From the IMG/VR virus record IMGVR_UViG_3300000101_000091, positions 1-30,818 of that record: a stretch of 30,818 bases of DNA; one strand, written 5' to 3'. The stretch's first letter is position 1, and every line of letters begins with the position of its first letter. Under the pieces are notes generated by a model. The model searched no databases, was not told the origin of the DNA, and saw only the letters and a list, made by a program, of their open reading frames with translations. The DNA is from a virus. Positions 1 through 7,035 of the stretch are shown in pieces. A program made the translations under genes and the position numbers.

Positions 1-965
1 CCCATAAATGCATCAGGAGTAATTACTGAAGCACTATCGTTTAATCCTGTTTCAAGTGCCCATCTATTTGCACTAGAATCATAAGCAAAAGCTTGTCCTT
101 TACCATCTGGATCATCGTCTATTTGATTAATAATAATACCACCATCAATAGCACCATTTGAGCCAGACGCTAATATAATAAACTGATCTGCAACTGCCAA
201 AGAAGATGCACTAACTATTGATCCATTTACTATTAAATTACCTCCAACAGAAGCATTTCTAGAAATTGTAATATCTTGACCGATTGTAACATCATCAGGT
301 AAACTAAGAGTTGCTTTTACATCATTACCAACTTTAGTTATTGCTGTTGTTATTTCATTTGCAGTACCAAGAATTTGTAAATCATCTGCTGTTAAAGATA
401 CATCTTGGGTTCCACTATCACCATCTACAGTTAAAGTAGTAGCAAGTCCTGTTAAATCTGATCCATCACCTTGGAATGAACCACTAAATGATCCACTAAA
501 TAATCCATCACCACTTGCAGCACGTGAAGCACTTGTAGCTGTATCAGCAATACTTGCAGTTGCTGTTGAACTTAATGTTGAAGCTAGAGCTGCAATTGAA
601 GCACTTGTTGCTGTCCTAGCATCTGAAGCTAAATCTGCAAATGATGCCGTTGCGGCAGGGGATAAAGTTGTTGCTCTTGCAGCTACAGAAGCTGAGGTAG
701 CGGTTACGGTAGGTGCTAAAGCGTTTGCACGTAAAGCAACTGAAGCTGTTTGAGCATTTACAGCTGTTGAAGCTGATGTAGCTGTTACTGTTGGAGCTAA
801 AGCATTTGCTCTTAGAGCAACTGATGCTGTTTGAGCATTTATTGAAACAGAAGATGATGCTATTGTTCCTTCTACTGTTCCTGTAAATGAACCTGTAAAT
901 GAACCTGTAACTGAGCTTAACTCTGCATTAGATCCAGATACTATTATTTTTCTCCACGCTGCCAT
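1..965 (-). CDS. Tail-fibre-like protein, C-terminus beyond window edge
   Basis: The reading frame starts with ATG at 965 and stays open to base 1, giving 321 visible residues with no stop. It begins AAWRKIIVSGSNAELSSVTG, an N-terminus of a kind I associate with fibre proteins of marine phages. Low-complexity Ala/Ser/Thr/Val sequence follows, with two near-identical 27-residue repeats at residues 43-96. Next comes a Gly-Ser-Phe motif run (around residues 155-175, ending GDGSDLTGL) that recurs in the fibre at 1366-3039. The rest looks like beta-structured fibre sequence. Its position at the end of a run of fibre genes supports a virion fibre or tail-spike role. No receptor-binding tip is visible because the gene is cut by the window edge. 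There is no Shine-Dalgarno sequence before the start. Confidence 0.8.
   Translation of the reverse strand, partial: MAAWRKIIVSGSNAELSSVTGSFTGSFTGTVEGTIASSSVSINAQTASVALRANALAPTVTATSASTAVNAQTASVALRANALAPTVTATSASVAARATTLSPAATASFADLASDARTATSASIAALASTLSSTATASIADTATSASRAASGDGLFSGSFSGSFQGDGSDLTGLATTLTVDGDSGTQDVSLTADDLQILGTANEITTAITKVGNDVKATLSLPDDVTIGQDITISRNASVGGNLIVNGSIVSASSLAVADQFIILASGSNGAIDGGIIINQIDDDPDGKGQAFAYDSSANRWALETGLNDSASVITPDAFM
678..839 (-). repeat. Two tandem 81-bp coding repeats in the partial fibre gene
   Basis: Residues 43-69 and 70-96 of the partial fibre are near-identical 27-residue units, each containing NAQTASVALRANALAPTVTA. A third, degenerate unit follows. The DNA copies differ at several synonymous positions, so this is not a very recent duplication. 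Confidence 0.85.
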
Positions 966-987
966 ATTAATGTAATTTTAATTTATT

Positions 988-995
988 ATAAATAT
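988..995 (-). promoter_or_regulatory. Intergenic ATATTTAT motif
   Basis: Coding-strand ATATTTAT begins immediately after the TAA stop of the gene at 996-1373 and lies 22 bases before the ATG of the partial fibre gene. The plus strand reads TATAAATA, the T4 late-promoter consensus, but points away from the gene. One of 14 such sites; function unproven. Confidence 0.4.
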
Positions 996-1373
996 TTAAA
1001 TTCCTACAAAGAATTGAGAAGAACTATAATATAACCCACCACTGGTTAGGGTTGGAGTTCCTTCATATTCAGAAAGTTTTAGGATTCCTTCATTGTTAAT
1101 TGTTATACTTGCACTAGCATTACCTGCTAAAAAAACATTTTCACTTAATGAAGATGAAATTTCTAATTTTGCTGATGCGGATACTGTTCCTATACCTACT
1201 CTAGAAGCATTTTTTTGGATTAACATAATTGATTCATTAGTTTCACCATTTATAAATTGTACATCTTCAGTACTACCTACAGTTTGTAATCTTATGGAAC
1301 CCGTTATATCAAAACTATCTGCTTTAAGAAATATAGAACCAGATGCCGGTACTATTCTTATATTTTTAGCCAT
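996..1373 (-). CDS. Small fibre-associated virion protein
   Basis: This 125-residue protein is rich in Ser, Ile and Gly and contains SRVGIGTVSASAKLEIS, a pattern common in phage fibre and tail-tip proteins (RVGIGT followed by S/T-P/A-x-x-x-L). It has no signal peptide, membrane segment or enzyme motif. Its start overlaps the stop of the S74 fibre gene by eight bases (ATGGCTAA), so the two are probably translationally coupled. It may be a fibre tip subunit or a short accessory fibre; which one cannot be decided from sequence. It ends in an aromatic stretch, SSSQFFVGI. Confidence 0.7.
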   Translation of the reverse strand: MAKNIRIVPASGSIFLKADSFDITGSIRLQTVGSTEDVQFINGETNESIMLIQKNASRVGIGTVSASAKLEISSSLSENVFLAGNASASITINNEGILKLSEYEGTPTLTSGGLYYSSSQFFVGI

Positions 1374-3039
1374 CTATTTTAGACTTAAGTGAATCTACTT
1401 CGTCTTTTAATTCTTGTATACTTTTTATTAATACAGAAATTAATTTACTATATTTAATTCCTTGCATTGTTCCATCTATATTTAATGATACAAATTCGGG
1501 ATATATTAAATTTACTTCTTCTGCTATTAGTCCTTTGTCATGATCTCCACTATCTTTCCATTCAAAATCGACAGGTCTTAATTTATAAACATTTCCTAAT
1601 TCATCGGACATGCCTTCAATATTATTTTTAAACCTTAATGCTGATGTTTCTGTTAATGATGTTACAAATGCGGATCCTGTTACTGATAATGAACCTGTAA
1701 TTTGTGCAGAACCACTAAATGGAAAAGCACCACCACCTCCACCTAAACTACCAGTAGTATACGATACTACTCCTGAAGATGTATTATAAGAAAGTATACC
1801 TGGAAGATTATTATTTTGAACAATACTAGAAGTAGCAATGTTAAGACTTCCTGATAATGTTGTACTACCACTAATAAGTAAACTACCTGTTAATGCTGTA
1901 CTGCCACTTACTCTTAATGCTAACCCTGTACTTCCTGTTATTAATAATGTTCCTGATATTGCGGCTGAACCTGTAAATGGAAAGCCTTCAGCTAATCCTG
2001 TTAATAAAGATCCATCTCCTTGATATGATCCACTAAAGGAACCACTAAATATTCCATCCCCACCATTTGCATGAGAAGCTGTTGTAGCAAAATCTGCAAT
2101 TGAAGCTGAAGTAGCTCTATTTGCAAATGATGCTGTTGCTGTAGTATGAGATGCTGAAACAACCCCTGTTAACCCTGATCCATTTCCTATAAACGAACCG
2201 CTTACTGTTCCACTTACAAATAAACTTCCTGTAAATGCTGTACTGCCACTTACTCTTAATGCTAAATCCCCGCTACCCGTAATATTTAATGATCCTGATA
2301 TATCTGCAGAACCTGTAAATGGAAAAGGATCAACACCAGATGTACCACTTGTACCAGATGTACCTGAAGTACCGGCTGGTCCTATATCTCCTGATAAATT
2401 AATTGTCCAACTTGATGCAGTTCCACTTCCACCTGTCCTAGTTACATTTACTGTAAGGTTAGTTCCAGCATAGTTAGTAACTTTACCAGCCATAAAATTA
2501 GCATTGTCTGCAACAGAAACTATAACTGCGGTTTGACCTATAGTCCAAGCTAAATTTGGTGCTACTACAAAGGTTAAAGAACCTTGAGCTATAGTTTGAT
2601 TTGTAGTTGAAGTTGTAGCATATATTCCTCCATCAGCACCAGAAGTACCTGAAGTACCATTTGTACCTGATGTACCTGATGAACCAGAAGTTCCAGATGT
2701 ACCTGAAGAACCGGAAGTTCCTGAAGAACCTGATGTACCTGATGTACCTGATAAACCTGAAGTTCCAGATGTACCAGATGTACCAGATGTACCAGAAGTT
2801 GAATTTCTTTGAGTAAAATTTACTGCACCACTACCTGTATCATACGAGAGCATGAATGGGGCACTAGGGGAATTAGTTATACTACCACTTCTTATACCAA
2901 AACTTCCTGTAATATCAACAGAACCTGATACAATTATGTCATTATTGTCAGTACCATCAAGTGCTTCGATTATCCTTAGAACTTGTTCTGCACGAATTAT
3001 ACTTCCACTCGCTATTCCTGAGGTGCTTATTGTAGCCAT
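1366..3039 (-). CDS. Collagen-like tail fibre with C-terminal Peptidase_S74 chaperone
   Basis: This 557-residue fibre protein has a clear module order. Residues 1-80 are an N-terminal module homologous to that of the fibre at 7036-8682 (shared ISTSGIxSGSII and VLRxIxAL). Residues 81-137 are a Gly-X-Y array, mostly Gly-Thr-Ser. Residues 138-220 are a beta module ending SSWTINLSG, followed by a short second array (223-235). Residues 240-400 hold two beta-repeat units of about 110 residues with the shared motif LALRVSGSTA. Residues 464-557 are an intramolecular chaperone of the endosialidase/Peptidase_S74 family (TSALRFKNNIEG, then KGLIAEEV and a C-terminal coiled coil). In that family the domain helps trimer folding and is then autocleaved, here probably near Ser-466. 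The gene lies directly downstream of the glycosyltransferase gene, which suggests it is a substrate. Confidence 0.9.
   Translation of the reverse strand: MATISTSGIASGSIIRAEQVLRIIEALDGTDNNDIIVSGSVDITGSFGIRSGSITNSPSAPFMLSYDTGSGAVNFTQRNSTSGTSGTSGTSGTSGLSGTSGTSGSSGTSGSSGTSGTSGSSGTSGTNGTSGTSGADGGIYATTSTTNQTIAQGSLTFVVAPNLAWTIGQTAVIVSVADNANFMAGKVTNYAGTNLTVNVTRTGGSGTASSWTINLSGDIGPAGTSGTSGTSGTSGVDPFPFTGSADISGSLNITGSGDLALRVSGSTAFTGSLFVSGTVSGSFIGNGSGLTGVVSASHTTATASFANRATSASIADFATTASHANGGDGIFSGSFSGSYQGDGSLLTGLAEGFPFTGSAAISGTLLITGSTGLALRVSGSTALTGSLLISGSTTLSGSLNIATSSIVQNNNLPGILSYNTSSGVVSYTTGSLGGGGGAFPFSGSAQITGSLSVTGSAFVTSLTETSALRFKNNIEGMSDELGNVYKLRPVDFEWKDSGDHDKGLIAEEVNLIYPEFVSLNIDGTMQGIKYSKLISVLIKSIQELKDEVDSLKSKIDG
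2335..2373 (-). repeat. Short Gly-Thr-Ser triplet array
   Basis: Residues 223-235 of the S74 fibre are four Gly-Thr-Ser triplets plus a glycine, immediately after the WTINLSG beta module. The DNA unit is nine bases, for example GGTACATCT. Confidence 0.85.
2629..2799 (-). repeat. Collagen-like Gly-Thr-Ser/Gly-Ser-Ser triplet array
   Basis: Residues 81-137 of the S74 fibre have glycine at every third position, with Thr-Ser, Ser-Ser, Thr-Asn or Leu-Ser between. The nine-base unit varies in its third codon positions. The array could change length by slippage or recombination with the arrays in the neighbouring fibre genes. Confidence 0.9.
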
Positions 3040-3063
3040 TTATTTTCTATAGATTATTCTATA

Positions 3064-3071
3064 ATAAATAT
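3064..3071 (-). promoter_or_regulatory. Intergenic ATATTTAT motif
   Basis: The motif shares one base with the TAA stop of the glycosyltransferase gene and lies 24 bases before the start of the S74 fibre gene. Same core as the other 13 intergenic sites. Confidence 0.4.
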
Positions 3072-5383
3072 TAAACAAGGCTGCTAATAACGCCTTCTAT
3101 TACGATTTCGGGAGAGATTTTTTTAGTACATTCAAATTGTCTAGGAGTGTTTTTATGGGACGGACACCAATCCCAATCACCAGCATCTAACTTATGATTA
3201 TTAAAACAAGAATTGCATACATTTTTGTTTATAATCCTAGTTATTTTAGAAGAAAATTCAGTCCATTCCGAACTAAATCCTGAAATCATTACAACTGGTT
3301 TTTCTATAGCCCAAGATAACCAAGCTAAACCACTTGACACTCCTATATATAATTCTGAATGGTGTAATATACTTACTATATCTTCTATAGGATGATCACC
3401 TGTAAAATCTATAATATTTTGTAATTTTTTTCCTTTTGGAAGTTTTGAATTATGAAAATCATCATTATGCCCTTCATGTGAAATTAAAATTACTTTATAA
3501 TTTAAAGTATTGTTAATATAATTAATAACATCTTGCCATCCTGTAGGATGTTGCCAATATTTAGCTCCTGCTGAAGCGTGGGGTGAAATACAAATGTATT
3601 TTTCCTTACATGGTCTATCTTTTATTTTATATTCTATTTTAGGTATAATTTCTTTATATTCTAAGCCTAAAATATTAGTTGCAGTTTGTTGTAAACTAAA
3701 TGATTTGGGATCCTCAGGTTGTTTAAATTTATCTAAAATATCCGTTTCATTTTCATAATACCATCCTAGTTCATACATAGCGTATAAATTAGGAACTTCA
3801 ATACCAGGTTCTTCAAATGTTAATTCGGGATATTTATTTTTGAAAAATTTATTCCAAAAAGTAGAAACTATTAAATGACACTTGTGTTTTTTCTTAAATT
3901 CTAAGGCATATGGAAACCAAGCTAAAGTATCACCTAATGATTTTGAACCACAGGCAATATAAATACGTTTATTAGCAGCATCATACTTATGAGAAGCAAT
4001 AAGATTTCCTTGTAAATCTTTTAATTGAATATCCCAATTAATAAAATATTTGAAATAGGTTTTACCCCAATGGTTATTTTTTAAAGTTACAGAATATTCG
4101 TTTTTACCAGTATCTTGATTAATAAAATCAACTTTATATTTTTGTTTAGCATTTCTTAAACAAACATAAGGACCATCTACAAAATTTATTTCTAAATAAG
4201 GTAATGATGGCGTTGGATTTATTTGGATTTGTTGTAATCTTTTATATGCTTTTTGTGCTTGATTTTTCCAAGAAAAAGTGTTTCTTATTACTTTTGAATT
4301 TTTTAAATGCCATTGTTTCCAATCAGCATAATTTTCATATGAATCTTTTATTTGAGATACTAAATGCTCTAAATCAGGTGTGTAGAAGTTGCCTGGAATG
4401 TTGTGTTCATAGGTTAAATCTTTGCCATTTGTAGCTGGTTCTTCACCTATTATATCTACTCCTAATCCTTTACCTTTAGTAAATTCAAGTTGTCCTGAAC
4501 ATTTAGTGTAAATTGAAGGTGTTCCACAAGCTAGGGATTCAATTAAAGGTAAATTCCATCCTTCAGCACGGGCACAAGATATTACTACATTAGCATTTTG
4601 TAATAATTTAACATATTGTTTTCTATCTAAAAATTTTAATATTTTTATTCTACTATCTTCTAATCCATAATGTTTTAAACGTTCTTCTGTAGTTTGCATT
4701 CCATCTACAGGATATGGATTTTCAACATTTAATAATAATTCAACATTTGGATTATCAGGAAAAGCTTCTAAAAATCCTCTAATACTTTCTTTTATACCCT
4801 TTCTATAATCCCATCTACCTACTATAACAAATTGAAATTTTAATTGTTTAGCTGGTCTTGATGGTGGTTTAAAAGTAGTTCCATCTACTCCTTCAGGTAC
4901 AACAAATATTTTATCTTTAGGATATCCTTGTTCTATAGATATAGACTTTTGCCATTCTGTAGGTACCCAAAGTTCATCTAAGTTTAAAAGTTGTTGAAAA
5001 AATTGAGGTGAATAACGTGTTGATTCCCAAACATTGTACCCTATTTTATACCCATCATAATCATCATAAAATAAATGGTGATCATGTTCATTTAAAATTA
5101 TATTAATATCAGCTGTAAAATTATCATCATAAGAATATATAGGTTGCCATATTCTACTACCATCATCTTCAAATAGTACTTGTTGATGAAGCATTTTCTT
5201 CATCTGAGATGTTAGGTATGGTTCTTTATCATGAGGTGTTAAATTATAACCTTGCCATTTTTTTCCTACTGTAAAATTTCTAATTTTAACAGGAGTAAGT
5301 TTATCTAAAGCTGTAAAAAAAGATTGTGCATGATTTGCATAACCTGTAGTGCCAATAAAACTTGTAGCAGCGAGTATATTCAT
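3071..5383 (-). CDS. GT4 glycosyltransferase fused to TibC/Aah-type O-heptosyltransferase
   Basis: This 770-residue protein has two glycosyltransferase halves. Residues 1-385 are GT4/GT-B: a glycine-rich N-terminus (GTTGYANHA), VVPEGVD, FVIVGRWDYRKG, and the E-x7-E nucleotide-sugar motif in ARAEGWNLPLIESLACGTPS (Glu274, Glu282). Residues 400-770 match the autotransporter O-heptosyltransferase family (TibC, Aah). They include KSLGDTLAWFPYALEF (481-496), SPHASAGAKYW (600-610), GVSSGLAWLSWAIEKPVVMI (681-700) and a terminal cysteine finger, Cys723-x2-Cys726-x13-Cys740-x11-Cys752, as in the iron-binding finger of TibC. TibC-family enzymes transfer heptose from ADP-heptose to serines of repetitive adhesins. 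Here the gene sits between fibre genes rich in Gly-Thr-Ser arrays, so virion fibres are the likely acceptors. The sugar used is not determined by sequence. There is no signal peptide, so it acts in the cytoplasm. Confidence 0.9.
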   Translation of the reverse strand: MNILAATSFIGTTGYANHAQSFFTALDKLTPVKIRNFTVGKKWQGYNLTPHDKEPYLTSQMKKMLHQQVLFEDDGSRIWQPIYSYDDNFTADINIILNEHDHHLFYDDYDGYKIGYNVWESTRYSPQFFQQLLNLDELWVPTEWQKSISIEQGYPKDKIFVVPEGVDGTTFKPPSRPAKQLKFQFVIVGRWDYRKGIKESIRGFLEAFPDNPNVELLLNVENPYPVDGMQTTEERLKHYGLEDSRIKILKFLDRKQYVKLLQNANVVISCARAEGWNLPLIESLACGTPSIYTKCSGQLEFTKGKGLGVDIIGEEPATNGKDLTYEHNIPGNFYTPDLEHLVSQIKDSYENYADWKQWHLKNSKVIRNTFSWKNQAQKAYKRLQQIQINPTPSLPYLEINFVDGPYVCLRNAKQKYKVDFINQDTGKNEYSVTLKNNHWGKTYFKYFINWDIQLKDLQGNLIASHKYDAANKRIYIACGSKSLGDTLAWFPYALEFKKKHKCHLIVSTFWNKFFKNKYPELTFEEPGIEVPNLYAMYELGWYYENETDILDKFKQPEDPKSFSLQQTATNILGLEYKEIIPKIEYKIKDRPCKEKYICISPHASAGAKYWQHPTGWQDVINYINNTLNYKVILISHEGHNDDFHNSKLPKGKKLQNIIDFTGDHPIEDIVSILHHSELYIGVSSGLAWLSWAIEKPVVMISGFSSEWTEFSSKITRIINKNVCNSCFNNHKLDAGDWDWCPSHKNTPRQFECTKKISPEIVIEGVISSLV

Positions 5384-5417
5384 AACGGTTAAATATAATA
5401 ACTTTTATTGGATTATC

Positions 5418-7031
5418 CTATAATTGTGATGATTTTTTTGGTTCTAATATTTCTAATTTACCTTGGTTAAATCGTTGGGCATGTACTATATAATAACAAT
5501 TAGGTTTACCACATTCACATCCTATTTCAATTTGTTCTCTTGTAACAGATTTTACAAAATGTTGACAAGCATTTCCTATTGGTGTAAGTTGTACTGTAAT
5601 ATCAGTATCATCTACAGGTAAATCTTTCCAATAATCTGGAAGATGAATAACATCACTAACATTTAATTTTCCTCTATGATATATTCCACGTTCCGGCCCT
5701 TCTAACGATGAATGTACTAAATAATAACCAGGCATTGTAGGATGGTTTATTTTAAAGTTTTTGGTTGCTGCACTTAAAGTACCTTGTACAAAAATATCCC
5801 CTACAACAGTTAAAAGACTTGAAGTAGTACCAGATGATGTAACAAATGTTAAATCTTGATTAACTCTAACAGCATCGGATCCAGATCTAACTAAAGATAA
5901 AAGTCCAGAAGATGTTGATCCTGAAATATCAAAACCTGCCCCACTAGTACCTGATGTACCAGATGTACCTCCACTTTGTCCTGATAAGTTAATTATCCAA
6001 TTAGTGTATGTTCCAGATCCAGCAAGTTCTGTACAATTAAATGTTAAAACACCTGTTGATGCATTATAAGCAGTAACATTACCTAACATATAAATTGAAG
6101 GTAATCCATTTGGAGTTACTATTACAAACATTCCATTAGAATAGGCTAAACCTGCTCCTAATGTTAGTGTTTTTAAACCTGTAGTAACTGTTAAAGCAGT
6201 AGTTGATGTTGTTTTGTATGTTGCTCCACTAGTACCAGATGTACCGGCAGTACCAGAGGTACCACTTGTACCAGATGTACCTGATCCACCTCCTCCACCA
6301 CCACTAGTTGATCCTGATAGTAAAGTAAAATATTGATTTAAGCCAATATTAAAACCTGCAAAATCTGAACCAATAGGTAATCCTTCTAATCCTGGTGTAG
6401 CTTTAGAAAATTCGGGAGATAATGAGCCTGTAGTAGTTAAATCTACTATTGCTATATTTGTTTCAGCAGTTTGGATTGTGTCACCTGAATCTGCTTCTAT
6501 TCCATCTTCTCCCCATTCTATAAAAAATGATAATTTTGCAGTTTGAATATCTCTTTGAACAACTTCACTTACATTATATATGTGTTGTCTTCCAGTTACA
6601 GTAGCATTATTACTTTTAGCTTGAGCTAAAACTGCAAAACTAGAAGATGGGCTACCTGTAACAGATCCTGTAATATCTAAAACAGATAATTTATTTTGAG
6701 GATCTACAAAACTTGCTGAAGTAACTAAATATGAACCAGAAGGTGTAGAAAAACCTATTGTATCATCTGTAGCACTAGAAACAGCATTTTCAGATAAAGT
6801 TATAGAAGTATAATCTGATGCAAAGGCTGTAATATATGCACTAGTTGGTATAGCTCCCGCTACTGAAAATACAGATTGAGAAATTCTAAGTAAAGTAGGA
6901 TCTCCGGTGTAGGTTATACTAGAAATAGTAGGTGATCCTGCAGCAAAATTACCTTCTAAAATAACAATATTTTGGTTATTAATAGATTGCGCTGTAATCG
7001 ATCCAAAAAACTGTTGGTTTACATATGCCAT
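5418..7031 (-). CDS. Collagen-like tail fibre with EGPE-type C-terminal domain
   Basis: The 537-residue protein has a unique N-terminal beta region (1-245), a Gly-rich hinge (244-249), a Gly-Thr-Ser array (251-269), a beta module (271-350) ending TNWIINLSG, a second short array (354-364) and a C-terminal domain (424-530). The C-terminal domain contains KNFKINHP, SLEGPERGIYHRGKL, LPDYWKDL, ITVQLTPIG and a final YYIVHAQR. I recognise this combination from fibre proteins of T4-like marine phages. A cysteine cluster, CECGKPNC at 505-512, lies inside it and may bind metal. The N-terminus differs from those of the two paralogous fibres, so it may attach elsewhere on the virion. It lies directly upstream of the glycosyltransferase and is a plausible substrate. 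Confidence 0.88.
   Translation of the reverse strand: MAYVNQQFFGSITAQSINNQNIVILEGNFAAGSPTISSITYTGDPTLLRISQSVFSVAGAIPTSAYITAFASDYTSITLSENAVSSATDDTIGFSTPSGSYLVTSASFVDPQNKLSVLDITGSVTGSPSSSFAVLAQAKSNNATVTGRQHIYNVSEVVQRDIQTAKLSFFIEWGEDGIEADSGDTIQTAETNIAIVDLTTTGSLSPEFSKATPGLEGLPIGSDFAGFNIGLNQYFTLLSGSTSGGGGGGSGTSGTSGTSGTAGTSGTSGATYKTTSTTALTVTTGLKTLTLGAGLAYSNGMFVIVTPNGLPSIYMLGNVTAYNASTGVLTFNCTELAGSGTYTNWIINLSGQSGGTSGTSGTSGAGFDISGSTSSGLLSLVRSGSDAVRVNQDLTFVTSSGTTSSLLTVVGDIFVQGTLSAATKNFKINHPTMPGYYLVHSSLEGPERGIYHRGKLNVSDVIHLPDYWKDLPVDDTDITVQLTPIGNACQHFVKSVTREQIEIGCECGKPNCYYIVHAQRFNQGKLEILEPKKSSQL
5940..5972 (-). repeat. Short Gly-Thr-Ser array
   Basis: Residues 354-364 of the EGPE fibre, just after its WIINLSG beta module. 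The order (beta module then short triplet array) is the same as in the other two fibres. Confidence 0.8.
6225..6281 (-). repeat. Gly-Thr-Ser triplet array
   Basis: Residues 251-269 of the EGPE fibre, preceded by a hexaglycine stretch. It is shorter than the arrays in the two paralogous fibres. Confidence 0.85.
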
Positions 7032-7035
7032 ATTC

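Noticed and set aside
3071-5383. Reading the glycosyltransferase as a DNA base-modifying enzyme like T4 alpha/beta-glucosyltransferase
   Set aside because: The C-terminal half carries the motifs of protein O-heptosyltransferases and the gene lies among fibre genes, not DNA metabolism genes. DNA modification is not excluded for the GT4 half but has no support here.
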